Source of the DNA: Collybiopsis luxurians FD-317 M1
Taxonomy: Eukaryota > Basidiomycota > Agaricomycetes > Agaricales > Omphalotaceae
Reading direction: 5' to 3'
DNA: 64,000 bases
Assembly: GCA_000827265.1 (NCBI GenBank)
Contig: KN834789.1
Coordinates: forward strand, 124,001 to 188,000
Part shown: positions 1-11,100 of the stretch, piece by piece
Layout: every line of letters starts with the position of its first letter
Position numbering within the stretch: position 1 is the first letter of the stretch
Notes under the pieces: generated by a model
Seen by the model: only the letters and a program-made list of their open reading frames with translations
Told to the model about the DNA's origin: nothing
The model's database searches: none
Made by a program: the position numbers and the translations under genes

Positions 1-427
1 AGCTGTAAGTACATGAGTAGAGAAAGGGACATAGGATCCATTGAGGGGAGGCCCCATTGTGCTGGCCAAACGTGAATCTCAAAAGCCATGTAGTTGAGGA
101 TTCGGTCCAAACGCGCTGAGTTCGGGCCGCTAGTTAGCGCCACACTTCGAAGTTCAATTCAACGTCTACGGCCTCTCATGCATAGTTTGACAAATGATAA
201 TTGATTATATTTTCACTGAGTAGCACTAACTACAAATCATCGAAAGCTACGTAAAATTCATTGGGTGTTGGTCTAGCCAACATTGGACAGCATCGACAAA
301 GCGAAAGGGACAGAGCGCAGAGCAGGAAAGCAAGCAGATAGCAATAGCACAAGAAAGCAAGGGAAAGCGAGGAATCATAAACAAGGCAAAGATACTCGAA
401 AGTAAGAAGAAATAATTAATGATACCG
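1..427. other. No gene seen at left edge
   Basis: No reading frame with coding character, RNA gene or repeat is visible. The stretch from about 300 to 420 is A/G-rich on the plus strand. It probably holds the 3' flank of the minus-strand DUF7918 gene that ends near 428. Confidence 0.5.
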
Positions 428-1698
428 TTACAGGTCCAAATTACAGATGGTGAGGGGCACAGCGCTATAGCGAAACATTATAGCGCGAATCCGAGTCGTC
501 TTGTGAAAGGCCCGAATCTGGTGAATTAAGACCTTGCGTACCGTAATACATGAAATTTGAAGGATCACCCGAGACGGTGGTAGCACGCCAGCTAGCAGTT
601 CTCCGTGTATCGACGGTTGGTCTCCGTAAGGGATAAGGATTCTATTTTCGCATTGAGCGTGGTCGGGAGAAAGAATTTTTGGCAAATTAGTTACCGCAAT
701 GTATGGTTTTTTCTCTTCTTTGTGAGGCCTTAGTGGCGGCGTCGGGCTTGGTGTAGGGGGTGCAGCCCCTGCAGGAGCACTTACAATCCGACGAACAGGA
801 ACCCGCAAAGGCGGTTTTGGAGGCGGTGTGTTAGGAACTGGCTCCGTATCCATGATCCCTTGGGCTTGCAAAAACTCTTTGGGCTCCTGTTAGCAATTGT
901 TCTTTTAAAAAAGCACTTATGGCCCACCTCGAGTTCTATATCTGAATACAAAAGAGACGTAGGTGGCAATCTTCTTGGAGTTAGAAGAGTTTTCGTCGTG
1001 CGGATGTATAGCCCAAGTAAACGGAGACTGTTCATAAGATTTGCTTTCCGCGCCAAAGCTAAGCGTGACAGATTAAAAAGGGCAAAGTAGAAGAAGAGTG
1101 GAGTCAGAGATACCCGGCATAAAGTTCACCAAACTGCTGTTGCGATTGAGAAAGCTTTGATAGGTCTTGGTATGGATTTGCTGGTCGAGGTGCAGTTCGC
1201 GTAACTCGCTTAATTTTTAACGTAATCATCCCAGCTTCAAGTTTGGAGGAAGAGGAAGGTGATCCCTGAATGACTGTGCAAGCATTGTTGAGATACGCAG
1301 TGAAGAAAAGTATAAGTGTAAACGAACTACTCGGATTTTCTTGAGTACTTTTGAATACGAAGGGTGCCTCGGTACTTTTTGAGGTACGGACACCTGAGCG
1401 ATATGTGGCGCCAGATCCAAGGAGAAATCTTCCAGGAACGACAACACCATCCAAGGTTATAAATGAGCAAGTGTCGACTTTGCCTCCAGCATCTGACCAA
1501 TGTACAGAGAATGTCTTTCCCTCTTCACCGGGAATCCAACAGGAGACTTGATTTGATTTGTTGTTTACAGCGGTCAAATATTCTGGAACTGGTAGGCCAT
1601 CGACCACAATCCATGCCTGTCCCGATACTGCTGAATTTCAAAATACGAGGGAAAAATTATAGACTTCTCACCGAAAAGCCGCGGTGTGTCAATGGCAT
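428..1698 (-). CDS. DUF7918 domain protein
   Basis: Protein of unknown function belonging to the DUF7918 family, common in Agaricomycetes. The start at 1698 gives MPLTHRGFS, and a GTGAGA intron joins it to AWIVVDGLPVPEYL, recreating the usual family opening (RGFSAWI-VDG). Then follow the conserved SCWIPGEEGKTFSVHW, VDGVVVPGRF-like and ITLKIKRV segments. An intron of about 55 nt after LYAG leads to FGAESKSYEQSPFTWAIHP, then FVFRYRTR, and another intron leads to EPKEFLQAQGIM, the family's typical FRYR...LQAQGI end. The remaining C-terminus is Pro-rich (PPPKPPLRVPVRR) and less certain; a further intron may lie before the stop near 428. No enzymatic motif is visible. The family assignment is from memory of these motifs. 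The 3' end is the weak part of the model. Confidence 0.75.
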
Positions 1699-2335
1699 TC
1701 GTTATAACATGAACAGAGTCGTGAAAGTGTGAAGAACGTGGACGCACAGGTCCCTCTGGACTGGAAGGCCGGATTTCGTTGAAAAGAGGGATGGGTTTCG
1801 CAGGAAAAGATATAAAAAATGCACAGACGGGGAACTCAAGTTGAAGCTCAGGCACGGAGGCGCCACACGTGGGTTGACCTTGTATTTTAAGCGCTCGATG
1901 TCTTGTTTCGGAAATGATTCTCACGCTTGGCAAGATTTTTGAAGTTCAATTTCAGAACAGCTATGCAGATCAAGATGGTCTTGTAAGTTACCGGTACTGA
2001 ATAAAGTTCTCGCGACTAAGGAGTACATGGAACCTTCACATAAGCTAGTAGAATTGACAAAAGTCTCATGTAGGTAAGGAGCATTGACTCTACAACTTAA
2101 GACAAGTCCTCGCCAGAACGCTCTCTGCCGCTCAAGTTCGCCCCTTACCTCTTCGCTCATCGTGCTTATAAAAGCCCGGAGAATACACCAATGAGCACAA
2201 CGGAGACGCAGAAAATAAAAGACTTTGAGCTCCTCATCGCAGAAGTCGATGTGGAACCCGAGCTCGTGGTGGTAGAGTTGGGCCTATTTTGTATCTACAT
2301 TAGAAAAAGAAATCGGTACAAGGCCTAGGGCGTGC
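1699..2335. other. Intergenic, no supported gene
   Basis: This stretch lies between the DUF7918 start and the GH16 3' end. It contains short open frames on the minus strand (for example 1921-2160) without recognisable domains, and I do not call them genes. It is likely the promoter of the DUF7918 gene. Confidence 0.4.
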
Positions 2336-3629
2336 TTACTTTGTATAAACACGGAGAGAGTTGATTTCCCAGTAGGCATCGTTATAGTTGGAAGGCTCTT
2401 GAATCAAATCGGTACACTGGGCTGTCACATTGCCGCACGTTTGTCCAAATACGTCCGGAGCTCCTGCGTATGATCCGCAAATATCGATGTCCTTTTCAAG
2501 AAGTCGAGTGAGAAGAGGCTTCGATGTTAGGCTTCGTACGTACGATGGCAATCAACTGTGGGCCGAAATCCTTACTGGGGTCACATGAAGAGGCAGGGTA
2601 CAGTGCACTAGGTTTGCCCCATTTTGTTGGATCAGGAGAAGCAGATGTCTTGATGTCGTCTGGTACCGAATTTCGGGGGAAAAACCACATTGTGATCCCG
2701 TCGCTATCCCAGCTTGCAGCATAGACGCCGCCGCCTTGAGCAGCAAAGGGAGCCCCGAAATTTGAAGCACTGGCGTCAGTGACAACACACCCATCATTAA
2801 TTTCCCCTGTCACGTTGCAATTGGACAATCCTGAATTGCCAAAAACCTGAGCAGTAGAGATGGTCCCAGTTTGGTTGGATGCGATGGAGGTTGGTTGTTT
2901 GCAGTTTACGTCGCTCACGTGAAGGGAGTACCGATTATTTGTCTCCCTGTTGGCTCCTGCAACATTTCTAATCATTACCTGCTGTCGATCAGGGGAATAA
3001 AAGCAGCCAAAAAAAATACCTTCGACAATGTCAATCTCTCCTGTTGTAGGCCACACACCCTGGCCCTTTGTAAAGAACCCGGGCCATACGCTAATTACAG
3101 TCACTTAAATAAATAACTGTCGTCTACTTCAAAGATAGATGCCCACCTGCATCCAAACGGAATGTGATTTGCGTCAAAAATCAACAAGCTTCCAAACTCC
3201 ACCGGCTTGTTACCGAGAAGATATAGAGTTTCTACCGAATGAGCTATTGCCTTCACCGCTAGTCGAATTATCCACTGCGAGGATCACTCGGCCGTCAGCA
3301 TTGACCGAGCTCATATTGAGCGACTGAGCAGTCGATTGGGAGACATAATGCACATTTCCTGATCTTCAATTAATAGGATGACCAAAGACGTCGAAACAAG
3401 TAATTTCACCAAAGTTGTTGGAGAGATCAGTAGCATTCTCCAGGAAATCAAACCCTTGGAAGCTACGGGTTGTTAAGATTCCGATGTCAATGCAGGGGAA
3501 GAGAACTTGCGGCTTTACTTACAAGTTGTTCCCACTGAGATTCTGAGAAAGAGTGTACTGGGCTGTGGTCACAGTTAGAGTCCAGGCCGAGACAACAAAG
3601 CTCAAGCGCAGATTTTTAAGGGAAGGCAT
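2336..3629 (-). pseudogene. GH16 beta-glucanase (laminarinase type), frame apparently broken
   Basis: Secreted glycoside hydrolase family 16 protein, expected to cut beta-1,3(4)-glucan in cell walls. Exon 3523-3629 encodes a signal peptide (MPSLKNLRLSFVVSAW...) and the mature start QYTLSQNLSGNN. Exon from 3462 continues FFQGFDFLENATDLSNNF. Introns are clear at 3146-3091 (restoring IPFGCSVWPGFF) and 2543-2492. The catalytic ExDxxE signature is present as GEIDIVEG, and the C-terminus NDAYWEINSLRVY is typical. Two problems lie between 3147 and 3462. A TGA near 3368 can be removed only with a GTGAAA intron of 51 nt. Around 3223 the frame encoding ILAVDNSTSGEGNSSFGRNSI must shift to reach LLGNKPVEFGSLLIFDANH, and no plausible intron does this. 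Either it is a pseudogene or the assembly carries a small indel. All family landmarks are otherwise intact. Confidence 0.7.
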
Positions 3630-4108
3630 TACAATCGGTAGAAGAAAGTAATTCCTGGGGGATAAAGAATCAAGCCAGTCTACATGGTCAACCTTTCAAA
3701 TAGAACTGCAATAGGCGCCTCCTTAGGTACCAACAGTTATGCAAACGAAGCAAGTTTGTAGAACTACAGTCATTGTACAGAATCCGGACTAGCGAAGAGG
3801 ACGGGCTTGATGATTATCACTATTCAAACACGGATGTGGAAAACATGTAACGCTGAGGGACTGGCAGGCAGAAATTCGGAAGGATGCAACTGTTCGAAGC
3901 ACGATGGAAGAGGATGCGGAGCGACAGGAACCTGGCTGAGCACTGCTGCCTCTCATTTTCTTTCCAAAGGAGACGGAAAAAATGGTATCTTCGTGGTTAA
4001 GCAGAAAGCAAATCGGATTTTGTCTATGAATTGGTGGAACGAAAAAGATCAAACGCGGCCCGGTGATGCGGAATAGACGCTCGTTTGTCAGATTTCCCAA
4101 CGCGGCGA
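3630..4108. other. Divergent intergenic region, GH16 / AP endonuclease
   Basis: Roughly 480 bp separates the starts of the GH16 gene (minus) and the AP endonuclease gene (plus). Short overlapping open frames are present on both strands but show no domain. It presumably holds both promoters; I see no defined element. Confidence 0.4.
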
Positions 4109-5588
4109 ATGCTTTCTTTAACCTTCATTCGACACCCAGCGGCTTTTTGTATTGCTCCTAGATTTAGGTACACCACTTGCAATATCTTTCCGATGCCTCC
4201 AAAACGTGCCAGCTCCTCCAAGCGGAAAGCCGTGTCAGATTCGGAGGGCGAGGACGACGCGCCTGACGCGTCTTCCACTAAAGCAACTGCAAAGAAAAGG
4301 GCCAAAGTTTCACCTCCAGATACCAGTAGTAACGCAGTGTCGAGTGGGGGACAGCCTACAAACAAAGTGCTTCCTGTAAATATATCATTTTCTGAACGTC
4401 ACCCGGAGGCATTACGATTGGCTACTTGGAATGTCTGTGGGTTAGCTGCGAGCCAGAAGAAGGTTCGCGACTCTGGTGTTCATTAACAGTTACACGTTGA
4501 ACTAAGTGTGAACATCTGAAAATTTAAGGGCTTTAGTTTCTACGTTGAGGCGGAAGACCCGGATATTCTCGTCTTAACCGAAACAAAGGTCTGTGCAAAG
4601 GATAATATAGCAAGGAACACGAAACTGACTGTTTCTTCCCAGGTGAACAACGAACCGGTGGACCTCGCATTGAAAAAGAGATTTCCACATTGCTACTGGT
4701 CAATAGCTGACAAGAAAGGGTATTGTACGTGACTTGAGCTCGCTCCCGTGCCTTCATCCTCAGTTCGTTTCGTAGCCGGAACAGCTATTCTTTCAAAACA
4801 TCAACCATTGTCGATAGATCGGACTCTTCCTGGACACCCGGATCCGGCCTCAGTGAAAGGTCGCATAATAACCCTGGAATTTGCGAACACTTATATCGTT
4901 GGCACTTATGTTCCCAACGCTGGATCTGAACTGAAGGTACGCGTACCAGGTCTTGTTTCGATTCAAAATATACAGATGGGCTTGGTAGACGCTAAAAGAA
5001 AAGAATGAATGGAATGTTCACTTCACAAAATACATTCGCGACCTCGACAAACGAAAACCTGTTATTTGGACAGGAGATCTTAACGTTGCGCCGACAGAAA
5101 TCGGTAAGCATGTTTTCATGGTGAATTTGCTCATTTCTTCTCATGCTTCTTCCAGATCTGTCAAACGCAAAGAAAAACTGGAACAAGACTCCGGGCTATA
5201 CCGAAGCTGAGACAACGGCGTTCAAAAATATCTTGAATCCTCCAGAGGTTGAAACAGACGCTCCCAAATTCGTGGATGTTTGGCGACAGCTTCATCCCGA
5301 CGATAAACATTATACCTACTTTTCTTATCGATTCAACTGCAGACAGAAAGGAATAGGCTGGCGGTTAGACATGTGTAAGCATATCTTCTTATAGCGGAGG
5401 CGTATCGTTGACCTGGTCTTTTAGTCGTGCTGAGTGAGCGATTAGTAGAACGAGTTAAGATGGTACGTCGCTTGCATGTGCTTAAACATCGATTAAACAA
5501 TTTCCGTGTCTAGTGCGAGATTCGCAGTGAGATTTACGGAGCGTCGGATCACTGTCCTCTGACGATGGAAATTGGAGGTCCATTATAG
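4109..5588 (+). CDS. APE1: AP endonuclease, ExoIII/APE1 family
   Basis: Base-excision repair enzyme that cuts DNA 5' of abasic sites, of the exonuclease III family. At least seven short introns interrupt it. Catalytic landmarks appear in order: LRLATWNVCGL, DILVLTETK (metal-binding Glu), AGTAILSKH, IVGTYVPNAG, PVIWTGDLNVAP (Asp-Asn pair), GWRLDM and the terminal ASDHCPL (Asp-His pair). It stops at GGPL. The N-terminus before the catalytic domain is Lys/Ser-rich and acidic (PPKRASSSKRK, DSEGEDD), like the nuclear leader of animal APE1. Two in-frame ATGs exist: 4109, which adds 28 residues rich in Arg and hydrophobics, and 4193, which begins MPPKRASSSKRK. The upstream one would suit a mitochondrial presequence. 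The gene is tail to tail with OTU1, 55 bp apart. Confidence 0.93.
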
Positions 5589-5643
5589 CATTGCTATAAA
5601 TACAAGTACAGCTTGATTTTATTCGTTCCGCCTTCATTACGAT

Positions 5644-6935
5644 CTAATATTCACCGAACCGTGTATGGCCTGTCTGTTCGGCGTGAGCCCGTGCCTCGTT
5701 CTCCCCTTTCAGTCCTTTCCCGCAAACCTGATAATCTTCAGTACACATCGTGCAAAATTATTGGCACACTCACTTCACATTTCAGGTCGAACGTAGCTGT
5801 GTTCGTGTAGGCTTTTTTCGACCTAAGGATATCTGCCAGCTTCTTGGCCGCAACCAAGATGCTGTCGGAGGTATCGGTCGATGTCTGGAGACCACGTCAA
5901 CCGAAGCTCAAGGAACAAGTTATAAAAGCTTACAATAGGAAACATAGTTTGATGCCAGTCGGCGGGAGCATCTACCATTGGTGCAAGTGTTGCGGCGTCG
6001 TAATGGATTCCAGAATAGACGACGATACAGCGCATCCCGCCGATTCCGCCATCGGTGCCTGGTGTGAACTGATCTATTCGACCGGTTTCAACATCCACAG
6101 AGCAGATTTCTGTCCTATAATGAGCAGCCAAGATGGTGAGTTCAATAGCCCCACCCCAAGTTAAGGGTTTAAGTATTGTGTCGATGTATTTAGATGGAGG
6201 CATCCTGTTCATACTTGCTCAGTGATGACGGGAAGGAAATAGAGAAATCGAGATCACCCTAAAATAGCTTCGTTGTAGGTTACAGGATCCTTTTTGATGC
6301 CTTCTGCGACAACTTTAGACGAGATAAGAGCAGAATCATGACTGCAAAGCGATCAACAAACTTTGCCTCATTTTCTGAGCTTTACTCATGTCCTGCTCAA
6401 ATATCAAGGCTACTGATGCAAATAGACAAGAATTGTCATCGGGAACAACCTAAGGATCGGTTCAGTTGATTATCAGAACAACTTTGTTCAAACTTACGCG
6501 ATGTACTAGAACACTTCCGTCCGACGTAGTAACATGTACTGGGCCATTTGATGAAGCAGATGAAGGAGGTGAGGATGCGGCAACTGGAGCCGGGGGTTTA
6601 TGATCGACTTTTGCAGCCGAATTGCTTCTCGAGGCAGGCTCTGCTTCCTCGCCTACTATCAATTGATCACCTCCCTTGAGACCAAGACTAGATACGGGCA
6701 ACTCGGGAACAAGATCAAGGTGCCTTGGAGGATATCCGGTTTTCACTGTGCGCTCAATTTTAAATAGAGAATCAAGATTTTCTTTGGCAGATCACTAACG
6801 GGATTGCCGAGACGGAAGAATTTGGGATGCAGCATATATCTCTTGCTGGAGATCTTGAACAGTGTATGTATCACTGTCGAAGGGGACGTTGATAGTAGCG
6901 ACCCCTTTGGGGTGTCGAAGTCGTACTGGGGCCAT
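5644..6935 (-). CDS. OTU1: OTU1/YOD1-type deubiquitinase
   Basis: Ubiquitin thioesterase of the OTU1/YOD1 family, which works with Cdc48/p97 in protein quality control. Exon 1 from 6935 (MAPVRLRHPKGVATINV) and exon 2 (LKTGYPPRHLDLVPEL...GGDQLIVGEE) form the N-terminal UBX-like domain, followed by a Ser/Ala/Pro linker. The catalytic OTU domain begins VVPDDNSCLFASVALIF with the Asp and nucleophile Cys, continues KMRQIVAEGIKKDPVTYNEA and ILKPLTWGGAIELTILA, and ends with GIHYD carrying the catalytic His. The last exon gives a C2H2 zinc finger: CEVCGKGLKGENEARAHAEQ followed by TGHTRFGEY and the stop. About seven introns of 45-55 nt are needed. Its start is 90 bp from that of FRG1, so the two genes likely share a bidirectional promoter. 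Confidence 0.93.
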
Positions 6936-7025
6936 CGTTATGAGGGTGAAGGTAAGTTGCCTCAACCAGCGCTAAGCTTGTCCCAACTGGGTAATTCCCG
7001 TGACTTCCTTTCTTCCGCGACCGTC

Positions 7026-8042
7026 ATGGGCGACGAAAAGATTCGGTCAACGAAATTAAAATTCAAGGGTGAGAAGTCCAAGAAAAAGAGGAGACGAGAT
7101 GACGGTGACGAAGGGGGCTCCAGCAGCAAGCGTAGAAAGGATGATCTTGTTGACCCCGAGACATGGGTTTTCCCCGACAATCCTTTCGAAATACGAGGTC
7201 CAACATTCATCGTACATCCCTCTGACCCTACGCCAATCTCACTCAACTTCAACTCCACCACAAACCGCGTGGTTCTTCATATCCTCGACAAGGAAAAGGC
7301 GGAAGATGATGTCCCACCACCGTCTCTGCTTGACCGTACCCCGACAGATGTCGCTCAAGTGTGGGTCACCACCCGAGTCGCTGGTTCGCCAACAATAAAT
7401 ATACGATCAGGCTCCGGAGAAGGAAAATTTCTTTCTGCCAATCAATTCGGTATCGTTTCTTGCGATAGAGATGCTCGAGGACCACAGGAAGAGTGGACGC
7501 CTGTCATCATGCCCGACGGAATGGTTGCATTGATGAACTCGTACGAGAAATATCTCGGTCTTGACGAGGTTGCCGGAGGCTCTCTACAGCTTCGAGCAGA
7601 CAGCGAGGAAGTTGGCTTCAGAGAAAGATTTTGGCTCAAAATCCAAAACAAGTACAAGCAGGAAGCAAACGAGGAAGAAAAGAAGAAGAAGGAAGGTATG
7701 ATCGGGACACCGAAGATTGATGAGGTGGGCACAAAGTTAGTATCTTCTATTTCACAATCCTTGTCAAATTTTACTCATCCAAACCAACAGCCATATGTTC
7801 CAGGCTTGGGGTGCCGGTCGAAGCGTTATCTCCAAGGAGGACAAGAAGGAAGTGCGTGTCTGCTTCCTTGCTTTCTAATTTGGTCTTTAAACCCTTTTTT
7901 CAGTTAAAACGTGCACGGAAGGAGGGCAGGCTGTCAGAGGCAATGCTAGATCGACGTTCCAAACTGAAAAGGTCGGTCGACGATGAACTTTTTTTTCTTC
8001 ATCAGAGCTCTTATCGTCTATTCTAGTGATCGTTTTTGCTAA
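7026..8042 (+). CDS. FRG1: FRG1-like nuclear protein
   Basis: Homologue of FSHD region gene 1, a nuclear/nucleolar actin-bundling protein linked to RNA processing. It has an N-terminal KFKGEKSKKKRRR nuclear-localisation-type stretch and a beta-trefoil (fascin-like) core. Visible core pieces are VWVTTRVAGSPTINIRSGSG, GKFLSANQFGIVSC, WTPVIMPDGMVALMNSYEKY and FWLKIQNKYK. Exons are 7026-7735, 7791-7851, 7904-7971 and 8027-8042, giving 284 residues. The tiny fourth exon restores the family's usual end (RRSKLKSDRFC); reading through the third intron would instead give an unrelated tail ending at 8026. The start ATG at 7026 (MGDEKIRSTKLKFKG) fits the family; the open frame extends upstream but into the promoter shared with OTU1. 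Confidence 0.92.
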
Positions 8043-8138
8043 ATCTCTGAAAAAGTTTTTTTCATCTGTGATGTATGTATACTTGTATGTAATATTCACC
8101 TATTTTGCCAATATTCACCTCGAATCGGTATAAGACTC

Positions 8139-9604
8139 ATGTTCCGCGTGTCTACTTCAACATTTACCCTTCGACTTCTACGACCTACTTCCTCTTGCGT
8201 TCCAATGTCGCAAGTCGGTAGCATACCAGACAGGCGACATCTCCTCCCAGCACATGGGACGTTGAAGGACTTGCAGCGATTGATGGAATGGGAGTCAAGT
8301 TTCAAGTTTGACCGTTTCAAGGTAATGCGTTGATCTTCAGCGTCGAGGAGCATACGGACTAACAGACTGGAAGCTCATTGTGAGAGATGCAATGGCTCAA
8401 TTCGACCTCGACGACAAATTGCCACATACTCGGCAGAATACTGACAAATGGAACAGTCTTGTACAAAAAGTAAGTACCAGCTGAAAAAAAGATAAGTTTA
8501 CTCAACAGCAATTACTACTGAAGGTTGTAGAAAACGAGGGGGCTCTCAATGCGTTCGTTGATCATTGGCCTATCAAGGCTTATTTCGATTCCTATACCAA
8601 CTACAAAGCAAAACACGATGCTCAGAAACGGAAAACTAAATCCACCGTTCCAGAAAATGTGATTGTCAAACCGTCTCGAAAAATTGTGCGCTGCTCTACT
8701 CTGTGTCACTTTTGTAGCTTTTCACTGACGAGAGGGTGGCTTCCAGATGTACATAGGCATTCCGCCACCCCGCGTTCGACGTTCTGCCACAAATTCTTCC
8801 AGCAACAAAAGGCAAGACCAGGTAAATTAGCCTAACATCTTCAAATGCTGCAGTCTCTAATTCCCGCATTCGTGCCCTCTCCAGCAGGGCCCGTCTCAAC
8901 TTCGCATCCGTAGCCATAGTGTTATCGAAATCTTCGATTCGCCACCTCCGCGCATCCAGCCCGCATTCGAGTCTGCCTTTGACAACGATGTCCGCCAACC
9001 CTGCTTGGTGTGCACGGAATGTCCCGACCCGCTAGTTTCCAGTCGTCTGAGAGCGCTCTTCCGCTACGACCCGGATAGCAGACAGAAACTTGGTATCAAG
9101 CTCGGTTTGCGGTGCGATTTGGATTTGGATACCTTGCTTCTCTTGGACCAGGCTACGCGCGACAAGTTGTTTCGAGAGTCGAATATGAGTGATGATTTGG
9201 TAGCGAGAATCAAGGCGATATTGCATTCGGAAGAGGTGAGTAAATGTGAATCCTGCAAAAGGTGCAAGTAGGGCCAATAATTTCTCGTCCAGCCCAAGTC
9301 TCATGTTAACTCGGGTATTTCGGTATGTCGTTTGCTTGTTCCAAGGAAATGTCCTTTCTGACCATAGCTTTGCCTAAAGGAAAATGATCTACGCAGGTAC
9401 ATCTCAAGCGTTTACCCGTGTAAAGAGCATCCGGTGCTTTCGCCCAGCATGAAAATCCCACCTCACTTTCTGAGGACCTTCAACAGCGTCCACATGGAAC
9501 ATTTGCTACCATTAGCTCTGCTACCTTTTCAGTCTATAGGGGATGGAGCTTCATTTTCGCCTTTACAGAAAGCTGCTATCCTGTGGGCGTTGTCAACTGA
9601 ATGA
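8139..9604 (+). CDS. Unrecognised protein with a CxxC pair, six exons or more
   Basis: I do not recognise this protein. Six introns with good signals link open segments into one frame. The first, ending ctaacagactggaag, places its acceptor 10 nt after a perfect ctaac branch site. The N-terminal part (HGTLKDLQRLMEWESSFKF, LIVRDAMAQFDLDDKLPHT, NAFVDHWPIKAYFDSYTNY) looks like a helical domain with conserved Trp and Tyr. The middle is basic and disordered (KAKHDAQKRKTKSTV, PPPRVRRSATNSSSNKRQDQ). The C-terminal part has CLVCTECPDPL, a long Leu/Asp-rich helix region (LRCDLDLDTLLLLDQATRDK) and ends LQKAAILWALSTE. The start may be 8139 or the in-frame ATG at 8202. The basic linker suggests a nuclear role, but that is a guess. 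Confidence 0.6.
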
Positions 9605-9982
9605 AATTATCTGACGCAATGCTGGAGTCGCTTTGTACATTATTACAGTCTTGCTTTTTACTTGCTGCTGTCTTCCCTACCTCAATTGCCAGCGGCTGTC
9701 GCGATAATCGATACATTTTTGTACGTTCCTATGTAATGAAGTTTTAAAGACCAAAAAATCCGCTGATGTCGTCGTACCCGTGCATGAGTTGGACATAGTT
9801 CAGCATGTGTCGCGTACATAGTACATAGAACAGAGACTATGTGTTAGTGGAAGATAAGATGACATTGATAATGCAGAGAGAGGAGAAAGAGAAGAAGAGT
9901 ATAACGGAAGTACTATGGTCGGATAGGGGAGATTACAAAAAGTCGGAGGGGTACATATGAGGCCAGAATGTAAACAGAGCGA
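9605..9982. other. Convergent 3' intergenic region
   Basis: This 378 bp stretch lies between the 3' ends of the unrecognised protein gene and GSP1. No open frame of note is present. It probably holds both 3' untranslated regions. Confidence 0.4.
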
Positions 9983-11100
9983 TTAGAGGTCATCGTCTTC
10001 TTCGGGAAGCGGGACGGCCTCGGCCTTGATATGGCAAGTAAGCAAAATGACTCGTGAGCTGATTTGGCGCTACGACGTACCTGAGCCAACTCCCGGTTGT
10101 ACTGATCCATCAAAGCAGCGTCGACGGCAACTTCAGCGGGAGCCAAGGCAGGGGCAGCGACGAACTCGAGGGTTGCGTTACTAGAAGTAGTACTAGTAAA
10201 CAAAAAGGAAGAAAAGAGTGGCTTTTTTTCAAACTGCTTACCCAACCAATTTCCTCGCTAACCAGAGGAAAGGCTTCTCGAAGTTATAATTCGATTTGGC
10301 GGAGATTTCAAAGTATTGGAGGTTCTTCTTCCTATGGAAGGTGACTGCTCCGGTCTTGACTTTCCGCTCCTGTCAAGCGATTAAAAAATGAGAGCGCGTT
10401 ATCGCGAGATAATCTAGAGAATCAATGGAGAAAAGCTTACCTTTACATCGACCTTGTTACCGCAGAGGACGATTGGGATATTTTCACACACACGTTCGAG
10501 ATCGCGGTGCCAGTTGGGGACGTTCTTGTATGTGATTCTCGAAGTCACGTCAAACATGATGATACCACATTGTCCCTGGATGTAGTAACCGTCTCGTAAA
10601 CCACCAAACTTCTCCTGTCCTGCTGTATCCCAGACGTTGAAACAGATGGTACCAAAGTTGGTGGAAAAGGAGAGAGGGTGGACCTCGACACCGAGTGTGG
10701 CTGAAAGATCGGGCGTGAGTTTTGAGAATTTTTGCGGGAGAATGGCGAGATCGGAGTAGCCAACGCGAAAGAAAACAGTTGCTGCATACCGATGTACTTC
10801 TTTTCGAATTCTCCAGTCAAATGACGCTGAAGTTGTGCAAAGATCAGTGACCGATCTTTTTTCACGCTTAAAACGCCGCGAAGATAAACACACCTTGACG
10901 AAAGTAGTTTTGCCGGTTCCACCATCGCCGACTAGACATGAAATTGATCATCGCGAACAAGTGGAATATCGAGAACGAGCATGGATTAGCAAAGAGATCG
11001 ATGAAAGAAAAAAGGTCAGTGGATAAAAAATGAGGATATGAAGTGATCACACACCAAGAACGAGCTTGAAAGTGGGGATGCCGGTGGGATTCTCAGCCAT
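9983..11100 (-). CDS. GSP1: GTP-binding nuclear protein Ran (GSP1)
   Basis: Small GTPase that drives nucleocytoplasmic transport and spindle assembly. The start at 11100 gives [17 protein letters not shown]. The P-loop [19 protein letters not shown] follows, then effector region [15 protein letters not shown], switch [22 protein letters not shown], base-recognition NKVD and [14 protein letters not shown]. The C-terminus ends with the acidic [13 protein letters not shown] needed for importin and RanBP1 binding. It is interrupted by six or so short introns, several of which produce longer spurious frames. Sequence conservation to yeast and human Ran is very high, so the call is secure. The upstream flank to the MFS gene is 664 bp. 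Confidence 0.97.

Noticed and set aside
1574..1933. 119-codon minus-strand frame overlapping the DUF7918 first intron
   Set aside because: It reads through the true first intron and ends in a stop; the short exon MPLTHRGFS gives a far better family fit.
1921..2160. Open frame of 79 codons on the minus strand upstream of the DUF7918 gene
   Set aside because: No domain, no splice link to neighbours, and the DUF7918 start is explained by the ATG at 1698.
4992..5186. Phe-rich minus-strand frame inside the AP endonuclease
   Set aside because: It is the shadow of the plus-strand exons that encode the GDLN catalytic region.
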